Shown here one piece after another: positions 45,126 through 54,882 of a stretch of 64,000 bases of DNA (within the stretch, counting starts at the first letter, position 1; each line of letters opens with the position of its first letter). Under the pieces are notes generated by a model. The model searched no databases and was not told where the DNA came from. It saw only the letters and a program-made list of their open reading frames with translations. The translations under genes were made by a program, and so were the position numbers. The stretch spans positions 1-64,000 of the forward strand of contig CAJCHW010000154.1 of the NCBI GenBank assembly GCA_903970125.1. The letters are read 5' to 3'. This DNA comes from Chlamydiota bacterium. Its GTDB lineage: Bacteria > Actinomycetota > Thermoleophilia > Solirubrobacterales > Solirubrobacteraceae.

Positions 45126-48100
45126 ATGCATACCATGGCGGTGCCTGTGAGTGGCCCAGCCTGCGCCCATCTCCACGTCCATTCCGAGTACTCGCTGCTC
45201 GACGGTGCGTGCAATATTGATGCCTTGGCCGCGCGCGCCGCGGAGATGTCCCAACCTGCACTGGCGCTCACCGACCACGGGGTCATGAACGGCGCTGTTG
45301 AGCTTTACAAGGCCTGCGCAAAGCATCAGATCAAGCCGATCCCCGGCTGCGAGGTCTACCTCGTCGACGATCACGCCGCGCCCAACACCCCCGGTGTGCG
45401 CGTGGAGCGAAATCATCTGACACTGCTTGCAAGCAATGACGTTGGCTACCGCAATCTCGTCAAGCTTTCCTCTGCGGGCTTTCTGGAAGGCCTGCGACGA
45501 GGCAAGCCATCGGTGGACCTCGCTCAGATCGAGCGCCACGCCGAGGGAGTGATCGCGCTGTCCGGCTGTCTTGCCTCGCGGCTCTGTCAGCGGCTGATTG
45601 AGGACCGCACCGAGGACGCCCGTGCGCATGTCGACGACCTGCTGCACGTGTTTGGACCCGAGAACCTGTACTTCGAGGTGCAGCGAAACGGCCTCGACGC
45701 ACAGGAGAAGTGCAACACCGGCATCGTCAAGCTCGCGAGCGAAGTCGGCGGCACGCTCGTAGGCACCGGCGACGTCCACTACCTGCGGCGCGAGGATTTC
45801 GATCACCACAGGGCGCTGCTGTGCGTACAGACCAAGAGCACCCTTGCAGCACCCAAGCTCACGTTCGACACCAACGAGTTTTACCTGCGCGACAACGCCG
45901 AGATGGCCCAGGCTTTTGCGGAGTGGCCTCAGGCGCTCGCAAGCACGCTTGAGATCGCCGACCGCTGTTCGGTCGAGCTTGAGCTCTCAAAACAGTTGAT
46001 CCCCAGCTACCCCACCCCGGACGGCTGCTCCGAGCGCGACTACCTGCGCGCGCGCGTGCAGGAGGGCTTGCGTGCCCGCTACGACGACCCGCCGCCCGCG
46101 CACGCGATCGAGCGCATGGAGATGGAGCTCGAGGTGATCGACCGGATGGGCTTCAACGCCTACTTTTTGATCGTGTGGGATTTCGTCTCCTACGCCAAGG
46201 CAAATGGCATCGCCGTGGGTCCCGGTCGCGGCTCGGCGGCCGGCTCGCTGGTGTCCTACTGCCTACGCATCACCGACGTCGACCCGCTGGAGTACGACCT
46301 GCTCTTTGAGCGTTTCCTGAACCCCGAGCGCGTGTCGATGCCCGATATCGATATCGACTTCTCCGTGCGCGGCCGCGAGCGCGTGATGCGTTACGTGACC
46401 GAGAAGTACGGCCGTGAGTCGGTCGCGCAGATCGTCACCTTCGGCCGGATGTTCCCGCGTGCCGCAACCCGCGATGCCGCCCGCGTGCTCGGCTTTGACT
46501 ACGCCACCGGTGACCGCATCGCCAAGCTGATCCCCGACCCGATCATGGGGCGGTCTCCCTCCTTTGAGGACTGTCTCAAAGACGGTGAACCGCTGCGCGC
46601 AGCGTATGACTCCGACGACACCGCGCGCCAGATTCTCGATGTTGCCAAGGGCCTTGAGGGGATCGTGCGTAACTCCTCGATCCACGCCGCCGCAGTCGTG
46701 ATCGCCGATCGACCCCTCACAGAGATCGTGCCGCTCCAGCTGGCCGACGCCGGCATCAACGAGGACGGCGAGCGCGCGTATCGTACGGTCACGCAGTTCT
46801 CGATGAAGCCAATCGAGGAAATCGGCCTGCTCAAGATGGACTTTCTGGGCCTGCGCAACCTGGATGTGATCGAGGACGCGCTTGACATCATCGAGCGCTC
46901 AGCGGGCGAGCGGCCCGACATGGCAAAGCTGCCACTCGACGATGCGCGCACCTACCAGATGCTGACGCGCGGCGACGCCATCGGCGTCTTTCAGTTTGAG
47001 TCCGAGGGCATGCGCGAGGCGCTCAAGAAAGTGCGGCCCGATGAGTTCAACGACCTGATCGCGCTGGGGGCGCTTTATCGACCCGGCGCGCTGGATCAGA
47101 TCCCGGTGTACGCCAGGAACAAGCATGAGCCGGACAAGATGACCTACCCCGACGAGCGCTTGCGCCCAATCCTTGAGTCCTCCAAGGGAGTGATCCTCTA
47201 CCAGGAGCAGGCGATGCAAATCGCCCAGCGGATCGCGGGTTTCTCCGCGGCCAAGGCCGACGATCTGCGCAAGGCGATCGGCAAGAAGAACCGCGCAGCG
47301 ATGGCCGCGCTCAAGCCCGAGTTCGTCGCGGGCTGCCGGGCGTCGGGCACACGCGCAGACGTAATCGAGACGTTGTGGCAGACCAACGAAAAGTCCGCCG
47401 ACTATTCGTTCAACAAGTCCCACGCAGCGTGTTATGGGTTGATCTCCTACCGCACGGCGTGGCTGAAGGCCAACTACCCCGCACAGTACATGGCGGCGCT
47501 GATTTCGTCGGTGATGTCCACCAAGGACAAGGTGCCCTTCTTTGTGGCTCGATGTGAGGAGATGGGCATCGAGATCCTGCCGCCGGACACAAACCTCTCA
47601 GACCACGAGTTCACGGTCGAGGGCGGCAACATCCGCTTCGGCCTGGATGCCGTCAAGGGAGTCGGTTACCAGGCGGTCGAGGCGATCAAGGAGGCCCGCA
47701 CCGCTGGCGGCCCCTTTGACTCGTTGTGGGATTTCTGCGAGCGCGTCGATCACCACGCGGTCAACAAGAAGGCGATCGAGGCGCTGATCAAGTGCGGGGC
47801 GTTCGGTTCGACCAACGCCACGCGCAAGGGGATGCTCGCCGCGCTCGCGCAGGCGCAGACCGCCGGTCAGAAAGCGCAGCAGGACGCTCTGATCGGCCAG
47901 GGTTCGATCTTCGATCTGGCCTCCCCGCCCGCCGATGATCGATCCGCAGACGAAGGTGGCGCGGGCTCCGGCGGTGCCGGCGCTCAGTCCCACCTGAGTC
48001 GGCCGCCAATCTCAACCGAGGAGGCAGACCAGGCGGAACTGCTCGCAATGGAGAAGGAGGCCATCGGTTTATTTGTTTCCACGCATCCGCTGAAGCCATT

Positions 48101-48863
48101 GCGGGAGGCTCTGCGGGCGCGCGTGGACTGCCCGTTGGCCGCTTTGGCGACCCGGCGCGAGAAGGACTGGGTTACGGTCGGGGGCATCATCACCTCCACA
48201 AAGCGTCTGCGCACGCGGGCGGGGGACCAGATGATGTTTGCCACGCTCGCCGATCTCGAGGGCTCCGTGGAAATGCTGCTGTTCGGCAAGTCTTTGGCCG
48301 AGCACGAAGCGGCGCTCGCCGTCGATGAGATCGTGATCGTGCGCGGCCGCGTGGACCACAAGGAAGCGGGCAAGACGTGTGTGGTGGTGGGGGAGGTCGA
48401 TCGCTTCGCTCCAAGTGCCGAGGAGATCTCTGCGGCCGATGCCAAGGCGAGCGCAGCGCGTGCCCGAGCGCCGCGAGCGCGCCAGATCCGCGAGGTCGAA
48501 CCGCATGCTCCCGCGACCGCCACCGCAGCCCCCCCGGAGCAATCAAGGCAGCCTCGTTTCGAGCCCGCGGCGCCAGTGGAGGTGCATCTGGACGGAGCGC
48601 GCCATCCGGTTGAGGTGATCGACTCACTCAAAGAGGTCATCGAGCAGTTCCCTGGGCCGGCCGAGGTGGTGCTTGAGATCCGCACCAGCGCGGGCCCTCG
48701 GCGCATGCGCTTGGGCGACTCCTACCGAGTGGCGCACACCGAGAGCCTGCTCGCGGAGCTTGAGCGCGTCGTGGCACAGTCGGAGTTCGCCGCCGGCGAT
48801 GGGCCGGCCGGCGTCGCCGACGGCCGGCCGGCGCTGGCCGTCGTGGCCGAGCCCGCAGCCTGA
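45126..48863 (+). CDS. dnaE: DNA polymerase III alpha subunit
   Basis: A 1,245-aa replicative polymerase. The PHP domain (CAHLHVHSEYSLLDGACNID, ALALTDHGVMNGAVELYKAC) may have Zn-dependent nuclease activity. In the catalytic palm, MPDIDIDFSVRGRERVMRYV carries the D-x-D pair and GPGRGSAAGSLVSY the fingers-adjacent loop. NKSHAACYGLISYRTAWLKA precedes the HhH region, and an OB fold (WVTVGGIITSTKRLRTRAGD) lies near 1,010. A ~150-residue C-terminal extension with the tau-binding-like end completes it. It starts at ATG 45126 or 45135; a longer frame overlaps the upstream gene without conserved sequence. It is the DnaE type, not PolC. Confidence 0.96.
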   Translation: MHTMAVPVSGPACAHLHVHSEYSLLDGACNIDALAARAAEMSQPALALTDHGVMNGAVELYKACAKHQIKPIPGCEVYLVDDHAAPNTPGVRVERNHLTLLASNDVGYRNLVKLSSAGFLEGLRRGKPSVDLAQIERHAEGVIALSGCLASRLCQRLIEDRTEDARAHVDDLLHVFGPENLYFEVQRNGLDAQEKCNTGIVKLASEVGGTLVGTGDVHYLRREDFDHHRALLCVQTKSTLAAPKLTFDTNEFYLRDNAEMAQAFAEWPQALASTLEIADRCSVELELSKQLIPSYPTPDGCSERDYLRARVQEGLRARYDDPPPAHAIERMEMELEVIDRMGFNAYFLIVWDFVSYAKANGIAVGPGRGSAAGSLVSYCLRITDVDPLEYDLLFERFLNPERVSMPDIDIDFSVRGRERVMRYVTEKYGRESVAQIVTFGRMFPRAATRDAARVLGFDYATGDRIAKLIPDPIMGRSPSFEDCLKDGEPLRAAYDSDDTARQILDVAKGLEGIVRNSSIHAAAVVIADRPLTEIVPLQLADAGINEDGERAYRTVTQFSMKPIEEIGLLKMDFLGLRNLDVIEDALDIIERSAGERPDMAKLPLDDARTYQMLTRGDAIGVFQFESEGMREALKKVRPDEFNDLIALGALYRPGALDQIPVYARNKHEPDKMTYPDERLRPILESSKGVILYQEQAMQIAQRIAGFSAAKADDLRKAIGKKNRAAMAALKPEFVAGCRASGTRADVIETLWQTNEKSADYSFNKSHAACYGLISYRTAWLKANYPAQYMAALISSVMSTKDKVPFFVARCEEMGIEILPPDTNLSDHEFTVEGGNIRFGLDAVKGVGYQAVEAIKEARTAGGPFDSLWDFCERVDHHAVNKKAIEALIKCGAFGSTNATRKGMLAALAQAQTAGQKAQQDALIGQGSIFDLASPPADDRSADEGGAGSGGAGAQSHLSRPPISTEEADQAELLAMEKEAIGLFVSTHPLKPLREALRARVDCPLAALATRREKDWVTVGGIITSTKRLRTRAGDQMMFATLADLEGSVEMLLFGKSLAEHEAALAVDEIVIVRGRVDHKEAGKTCVVVGEVDRFAPSAEEISAADAKASAARARAPRARQIREVEPHAPATATAAPPEQSRQPRFEPAAPVEVHLDGARHPVEVIDSLKEVIEQFPGPAEVVLEIRTSAGPRRMRLGDSYRVAHTESLLAELERVVAQSEFAAGDGPAGVADGRPALAVVAEPAA

Positions 48864-48881
48864 CCGGGCGGTTCCGGCGCC

Positions 48882-48901
48882 GCGCCCGGGAGCCCGGGCG
48901 C
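48882..48901. terminator. Hairpin between convergent dnaE and nfo
   Basis: GCGCCCGGG and CCCGGGCGC are perfect arms separated by two bases. It sits between the two facing stop codons and lacks a T-run. It may terminate both genes. Confidence 0.4.
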
Positions 48902-49761
48902 TACTTGTAAGCCTTGACGCCGCGTTTGTGCAGGCGCTTGGCGAGCGCGACTTCTGAACTGTTGGCGCCTTTGCGGTCCGGCCCCGGCGTCTCGAGCACG
49001 CACGGTAGCCCCTGCAGAGCCGGCGCGCCCAGGAAGCTGGCCAGACCCGCCTCGCCCAGCTCGCCCTCGCCGAGGTCAGCGTGGCGGTCCCTGTTTGAGC
49101 CCAATGGCGTCATCGAGTCGTTGAGGTGCAGCGAGCCGAGACGCTCGGCGCCGAGCTTTGAGACCACGCGCGCAACGAGCCCGTCCATGCCTGCGCGCGT
49201 GCGGATGTCATAGCCGGAGGCAAACAAATGACAGGAGTCCAGGCACACGCCGAGGCGCTTATCGGCTCCTGCCGCCTCGATCAGTGCCGCGAGCTCGTCG
49301 ATCGAGCGACCGAGCGTGGTGCCCGCGCCCGCGGTGTTCTCCAGGTGAAGCGGACAACGATCGGAGTCTGCGAGCGCAGCCTTGATCGTGGCTCCGGCGC
49401 GCTTGATCGCCGCCGGCGCGGCGCCGCCCTTGGAGGAGCCAGGGTGAAGGACCACGCCGGCTGCTCCAATCGCGGCCCCCGCGCGCAGCGACCCCACCAG
49501 GGAGGCCAGGGACTTGGTGCGGATGTCGCGATCCTCGCTTGCGCAGTTGAGCAGGTAGGAGCCGTGAATCAGAACCGCCTTGACGGCACTTTGCGCCAGT
49601 GCCGCCTTGAACGCCGCCGTATCCTCGTCGGCGTACGGAGTCGTCCGCCACATGCGCGGCGACTGGTTGAAGATCTGGATCGCTTCGCACCCGCGATCGA
49701 CCCCCCGCTCCACGGCTTTGGGTAGTCCGCCCGCCGGCGACACGTGGGCTCCGATTAGCAT
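48901..49761 (-). CDS. nfo: Endonuclease IV (AP endonuclease)
   Basis: A 286-aa TIM-barrel enzyme that cuts 5' to abasic sites with three zinc ions. It starts MLIGAHVSPAGGLPKAVERG. Zn ligands are in LIHGSYLLNCAS, GVVLHPGSSKGG, LHLENTAGAGTTLG, RLGVCLDSCHLFASGYDI, LHLNDSMTPLGSNRDRHADL and VLETPGP. Length and motifs match the short Nfo form. ATG 49761 is 13 bp from the divergent gltX start. Confidence 0.96.
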   Translation of the reverse strand: MLIGAHVSPAGGLPKAVERGVDRGCEAIQIFNQSPRMWRTTPYADEDTAAFKAALAQSAVKAVLIHGSYLLNCASEDRDIRTKSLASLVGSLRAGAAIGAAGVVLHPGSSKGGAAPAAIKRAGATIKAALADSDRCPLHLENTAGAGTTLGRSIDELAALIEAAGADKRLGVCLDSCHLFASGYDIRTRAGMDGLVARVVSKLGAERLGSLHLNDSMTPLGSNRDRHADLGEGELGEAGLASFLGAPALQGLPCVLETPGPDRKGANSSEVALAKRLHKRGVKAYK

Positions 49762-49774
49762 GGCCCTCGATCTT

Positions 49775-51181
49775 ATGGCCGATGCTCCTATGCGAGTCCG
49801 CTTCGCACCTTCGCCGACAGGCTCGCTGCACATTGGCGGCGCCCGCACAGCGCTGTACAACTGGCTGCTAGCGCGCCACGAACACGGCACTTTCGTTCTT
49901 CGGATCGAGGACACCGACGCCGAGCGTTCCACGCCCGAGAACGTGGCGCAGATTCTTGACTCGCTCCAGTGGCTGGCGCTCGATTACGACGAGGGTCCGA
50001 TCATGCAGACCGATCGCAGCGCCCGCCACCAGGAGGTGCTGGCGTCGCTTTTAGCTGCAGGCTTCGCCTACCGGTCGAGTGCAACCGCCGAGGACGTCAA
50101 GGCGTTCAAGGCCGAGCACGGAGCCGACCGCGGCTACCGCGGTGAGAACGAGGGGGCCGGCGCGGTGCGCCTACGCGTTCCCGACGACGGCGCCACGGTT
50201 GTGCACGACGTCATCCGCGGCGACACCCGCTTCGAGCACGTCCATCTGGACGACCCCGTAATCGCCCGCGCGGACGGCTCGGTGCTGTACAACTTCGCCG
50301 TCGCCATCGATGACCTGGACGCCGGCATCACGATCGTGGTGCGCGGTGAGGACCATTTGTCCAATACCCCCAAGCAGTTGCTTGTGCTCGCAGCTGCCCA
50401 GCAGCTCGGCCTAGGCGGCGAGCGGCCGCTCCCCGTCTACGCACATCTGCCTTTGCTGCACGGTCCCGACGGCAAGAAGCTCTCCAAGCGCCATGGCGCG
50501 GCTTCCGTTGGCGAGCTGCGGGACGCCGGATATCTGCCCGAGGCGATCCGTAACTATCTCGCCCTGCTGGGCTGGGGCGCCGGCGACGACGAGACGGTGC
50601 TCTCCACTGCCGAGCTCGTGGAGCGTTTTACGCTCCAACGTGTCAGCCGCAATCCCGCCCGCTTTGACGAGACCAAGCTGCGCTGGCTGAACGGCATCTA
50701 CATTCGCAAGCTTGCTCCCGGCGAGCTCGCGGCGTGCCTGCGGGGCTTTCTCCTGGACCAGCAGGGTCTCGATCCGGATTTGCTCGACCGCAATCCGGGC
50801 CTGCTGGAGCAGGCCGCCGCCATCAGCCAGGAGAAGATCCACACGCTCGCCGACTTCTGGCCGCTCGCCGGCTTCTTCTTCGGTGAGCCGGAGCTCGATC
50901 GGGCCGCCGCCAAGCGCTGGCTCGGTGCCGACGGCGTTGCCATGCTGCGCGAGATTCGCGTTGATCTTGCCGGCGTGGACAGCTTCGACACGACGTCGGT
51001 GCAGGGCTCGCTCGAAGCGATCGTCGCACGGGGCAGCGCCAAACCCGGGGCGGTCTATCAGCCGTTGCGGGTCGCCATCTGTGGTCGCACCGTTTCGCCT
51101 GGGATCTTCGAGAGCGTGGCGCTCCTGGGTAAGGAGACTACGTTGCGACGCATCGACGCAGCCCTGGACAGGGGCTTCTAG
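49775..51181 (+). CDS. gltX: Glutamate--tRNA ligase
   Basis: A 468-aa class I synthetase. The HIGH-type motif is RFAPSPTGSLHIGGARTALY and the KMSKS-type motif is DGKKLSKRHGAASVGEL; the C-terminal anticodon-binding helical domain is complete. With gatCAB downstream, it is probably non-discriminating, charging tRNA-Gln with Glu for later amidation. The start could be ATG 49760, 49775 or 49790; 49775 is chosen since 49760 overlaps the nfo start codon. No Shine-Dalgarno is visible for any, suggesting leaderless translation. An imperfect hairpin lies just after the stop. Confidence 0.95.
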   Translation: MADAPMRVRFAPSPTGSLHIGGARTALYNWLLARHEHGTFVLRIEDTDAERSTPENVAQILDSLQWLALDYDEGPIMQTDRSARHQEVLASLLAAGFAYRSSATAEDVKAFKAEHGADRGYRGENEGAGAVRLRVPDDGATVVHDVIRGDTRFEHVHLDDPVIARADGSVLYNFAVAIDDLDAGITIVVRGEDHLSNTPKQLLVLAAAQQLGLGGERPLPVYAHLPLLHGPDGKKLSKRHGAASVGELRDAGYLPEAIRNYLALLGWGAGDDETVLSTAELVERFTLQRVSRNPARFDETKLRWLNGIYIRKLAPGELAACLRGFLLDQQGLDPDLLDRNPGLLEQAAAISQEKIHTLADFWPLAGFFFGEPELDRAAAKRWLGADGVAMLREIRVDLAGVDSFDTTSVQGSLEAIVARGSAKPGAVYQPLRVAICGRTVSPGIFESVALLGKETTLRRIDAALDRGF

Positions 51182-51187
51182 CCGTAC

Positions 51188-51211
51188 GGGCACCCGCTTG
51201 CGCGGGAGCCC
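51188..51211 (+). terminator. Hairpin after gltX
   Basis: GGGC-A-CCCGC, a TTGC loop, then GCGGG-A-GCCC form a stem with one A-A mismatch. No T-run follows, so termination is plausible but weakly supported. Confidence 0.35.
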
Positions 51212-51308
51212 TCGGCACTCAACCTTCCGTCCAGCTTTGCCGATAGCACGAACGAAGACTTCAACGTATTCCGACTCGCTTCTGCGAAGAGCGACGGCAA
51301 ACAGCGAA

Positions 51309-51346
51309 CCGGGGCGAGGCGTTCCCACAACGATGTAATGCCCCGG
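51309..51346 (+). promoter_or_regulatory. Leader hairpin just before the HDOD-LuxR gene
   Basis: CCGGGGC and GCCCCGG arms enclose 24 bases, and the structure ends seven bases before the GGAAGG ribosome-binding site. It could modulate translation. No known riboswitch class was recognised. Confidence 0.3.
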
Positions 51347-51366
51347 AGCCATTGGAAGGCAAAAAC

Positions 51367-52596
51367 ATGAACCGACCGACCCCCGTGCGATCAGCCCCGA
51401 CCCAGCCAGCCTCGGCGCGCACCTTGCGCGAGCCCGCAAGCGCCGTCACGGCCGCCACCAAGCAGGCCAAGACCTCCGCTTCCGAGCTGCCGGCCACGAC
51501 ACCACCGCGGCGGCTGCGCGCTGTGGAGCCCACGCCCGAACTTCAGTCCGCTGCGGCACTGTCGCAATCCGAGCAATACGGTGCCGGGCGCGCCCAGCGG
51601 CTTACCCGGGCGTTCCACGCGCTCGAAGCCTTTCCCGCACTCGCAGAGTCCCGCGACCGGCTGGAGTCACTGCTCGCCAAGGACCAGGTTGCAACTGCCG
51701 AGCTTGTGTCCGCGGTGGAGTCAGATGTCGCGCTCACCCTGCGGGTCCTGCACGCTGCCAACAATGCCACCCCGGGATCATCCGGGCGAGCCGACACGAT
51801 CGTCTCAGCGATCGAGCTTTTGACGCTGCCGGCGCTACAGACCTTGGCCGCATCGATCCGCACCTTTGACTTCTTCGAGCACTCCGGTGTCTGGGACACC
51901 GCGCCTGAGCGCTTCCGCCTGCACGCGCTTGCCACCCAGCATGCCACCGACGCCGTGGCCTCGGAGATCGGTTACGAGCACCGCGATCGGCTTACCGCCA
52001 CCAGCCTGCTGCACGACGTGGGCAAGCTTGTACTCATGCACGCCTACCCGGGGTATCCATCGCTCGTGCACCAGGGCGCAACCACGCCTGAGCAGCGCGT
52101 ACACCAGGAGCGCCGCGAGCTTGGCGTCGACCACACGCTCATGGGCGGCGTGTTCGCCCGCCGCTGGGGTCTGCCCGCTTCGATCGCCTCAGGCATCGAG
52201 CGCCATCACAGCCCCGAGGCCGAGGGCGACGCAGCGCTGGTGCGACTCGGAGACATGCTTGCCCACTACGAGCAGGGCACCCCCGTGTCGCCTGTCGAGA
52301 TGCTCGCCGGCGCGCGCGCCGTAGGGCTCGGGCCGGCAAAGCTTCGCGCGGTCATGTATGACCTGCCGAGCTCCGCGAGCATGCGCCGGCGCCATGTTGA
52401 CCCCTGCCCGCTCTCGTCACGTGAGGTCGGGGTGCTGCAGCGGTTGGCCGAAGGCAAGGTTTACAAGCAGATCGCCCACGAGCTGATGCTCTCCACGAGC
52501 ACCGTGCGCACCCACCTGCACAATATTTACGGCAAGCTCGGCGCGGTCGATCGCGCCCAGGCCGTGCTGATCGCCTCAGAGCGCGGCTGGCTGTAG
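51367..52596 (+). CDS. HDOD-domain protein with LuxR-type DNA-binding domain
   Basis: A 409-aa regulator. ATG 51367 lies seven bases after GGAAGG. Residues 1-75 are disordered. An HDOD domain (about 80-300) contains LTRAFHALEAFPALAESRDR, TATSLLHDVGKLVLMHAYPG with the HD pair, and GIERHHSPEAEGDAALVRLG. A LuxR/FixJ helix-turn-helix (about 340-405, LSSREVGVLQRLAEGKVYKQ, STSTVRTHLHNIYGKLG) is C-terminal. HDOD proteins act in signalling, often linked to c-di-GMP or stress. Fusion to LuxR makes this a likely transcription factor; the signal and targets are unknown. Confidence 0.88.
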   Translation: MNRPTPVRSAPTQPASARTLREPASAVTAATKQAKTSASELPATTPPRRLRAVEPTPELQSAAALSQSEQYGAGRAQRLTRAFHALEAFPALAESRDRLESLLAKDQVATAELVSAVESDVALTLRVLHAANNATPGSSGRADTIVSAIELLTLPALQTLAASIRTFDFFEHSGVWDTAPERFRLHALATQHATDAVASEIGYEHRDRLTATSLLHDVGKLVLMHAYPGYPSLVHQGATTPEQRVHQERRELGVDHTLMGGVFARRWGLPASIASGIERHHSPEAEGDAALVRLGDMLAHYEQGTPVSPVEMLAGARAVGLGPAKLRAVMYDLPSSASMRRRHVDPCPLSSREVGVLQRLAEGKVYKQIAHELMLSTSTVRTHLHNIYGKLGAVDRAQAVLIASERGWL

Positions 52597-52688
52597 GACG
52601 GGCTGCGACGCCGCTGCCCGCTCATGTCCAGGGGGCTGCGGCTGTAGGCGTCGGGCGCTGACTATGCTGGCCCCGAGCATCTGCGCCC

Positions 52689-53081
52689 ATGATCTCGATC
52701 ACCAGCAAGTCTCCCTATGCAGTACTCGCCCTGGCCGAGCTTGGGCGCATTGGCGGCGACGCACCGGTTCCAATCGGAGAGCTCGCACGTCGCCGCGACG
52801 TGCCAGTGCAGTTCTTGGAGCAGCTTTTCGCCGTGCTCCGGCGCGCCGGCGTCCTCAGCTCGCAGCGCGGCGTCAAGGGGGGCTACCGCTTCGCGCGGCC
52901 TCCCGCCACGATCACGGTGCTTGAGGTCGTCGAGCTACTCGACGGGCAGATCGGCGCCGGCGCAAAGGGGGTCTTCGACGAAGCCGCCAGTGCCGCCCGC
53001 GCGGTGCTCGAGCAGACGAGCATCGCCGACGTGATCGAGCGCGAGGCACGCGTCGCCGGAACCGCCATGTACCACATCTAA
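52689..53081 (+). CDS. Rrf2-family transcriptional regulator (CymR-like)
   Basis: A 130-aa winged-helix protein: ITSKSPYAVLALAELGRIGG, ELARRRDVPVQFLEQLFAVL, GVLSSQRGVKGGYRFARPP and VLEVVELLDGQIG. It contains no cysteine at all, so it is not an Fe-S sensor of the IscR or NsrR kind. It lies 0.8 kb from cysK-cysE, and CymR, the cysteine-metabolism repressor that senses through the CysK-OAS complex, is Cys-independent for Fe-S. A CymR-like role is therefore the best guess. Its stop codon overlaps that of the facing secreted-protein gene. Confidence 0.85.
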   Translation: MISITSKSPYAVLALAELGRIGGDAPVPIGELARRRDVPVQFLEQLFAVLRRAGVLSSQRGVKGGYRFARPPATITVLEVVELLDGQIGAGAKGVFDEAASAARAVLEQTSIADVIEREARVAGTAMYHI

Positions 53082-53848
53082 GGGCAGGGAACCGTTGCCG
53101 CGGCGCTCGAGGTGGCGCCGTCCGTGTAGGTGAAGTCGACTTCCCAAGGGAAGCCGCCGGCAGGGCACGTCCTGGGCACGAAGATACCCAGGCCACCTGA
53201 GCCGTGCCGCGCGCCTTGAGGGTTTCCGAGCGTCAGCTTCATTGCAACGATCGACGCATCGCGTTCTCCCGGGAACGCCGGAATTGGAGGCACCAGCACT
53301 TCCAGTGCCGCCGAGTACGGCCCCGTTTCGGCGGCCAGTGGAACCCTCATGACCACGCGGCGATGCACCGGTTTTGAGCCTTCGCCCAAAATCTCGAGCG
53401 CGTATTCGCCATTGGTGGGACCTACAAAAGCCCACAAACGGGCATGCTCGGACCCGACAGCTGTGCCGCCTTGCGGCCATTTCAACAGCGCGCTGCCAAA
53501 ACCAATCTGCGAATGAGCAGGACAGCCTCGCGCGCCGTGGGCACGCAGGTGCGCGCCCGAACAGCCAAGCGTCGTAGGCCACTGCAGTCGCTCGCCCGCA
53601 AGCCCCGCGGGCACGTGCAACACGGCCTTTCTCAGGGGCAGGGGAACACCGTTTTCGCCGCCTTGCAGTTGGACGTTCAAGGTGGCCGCGGTGCGTGCGC
53701 CTGCGCGGTCCACGGAAAACGATGGTTCGATCTTGGCGGTCGTTTCGCCCGCCGCCGCAGCGCCCTGCGCGTTCGTCAACACTGGCCCCAGATACACCAC
53801 GCCGGCGCCGAGCGCGGACACCGCGGCGATCGTCTGGAGCATGCGCAC
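53078..53848 (-). CDS. Secreted protein of unknown function
   Basis: A 256-aa protein with an N-terminal signal peptide (MLQTIAAVSALGAGVVYLGP). The mature part is beta-rich, with ATLNVQLQGGENGVPLPLRK, AVLHVPAGLAG and LGCSGAHLRAHGARGCPAHS, then GNPQGARHGSGGLGIFVPRT and CPAGGFPWEVDFTYTDG. Four Cys could form two disulfides. The pattern VPAGL...C...CP...S-x-I-G is a repeat theme of exported thermoleophilic surface proteins; no enzyme motif was seen. It starts at ATG 53848 or 53842 and is divergent from cysK with 38 bp between. Its stop overlaps the Rrf2 gene's stop. Confidence 0.75.
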   Translation of the reverse strand: MRMLQTIAAVSALGAGVVYLGPVLTNAQGAAAAGETTAKIEPSFSVDRAGARTAATLNVQLQGGENGVPLPLRKAVLHVPAGLAGERLQWPTTLGCSGAHLRAHGARGCPAHSQIGFGSALLKWPQGGTAVGSEHARLWAFVGPTNGEYALEILGEGSKPVHRRVVMRVPLAAETGPYSAALEVLVPPIPAFPGERDASIVAMKLTLGNPQGARHGSGGLGIFVPRTCPAGGFPWEVDFTYTDGATSSAAATVPCP

Positions 53849-53886
53849 CGACCCATTATGCGCCGCCTCCGTCTATTGTCGGCTCT

Positions 53887-54843
<957 letters not shown>

Positions 54844-54882
54844 CGCGGCGAGGTCTACGCACGCCGAGGGCGTCGCTACGCT

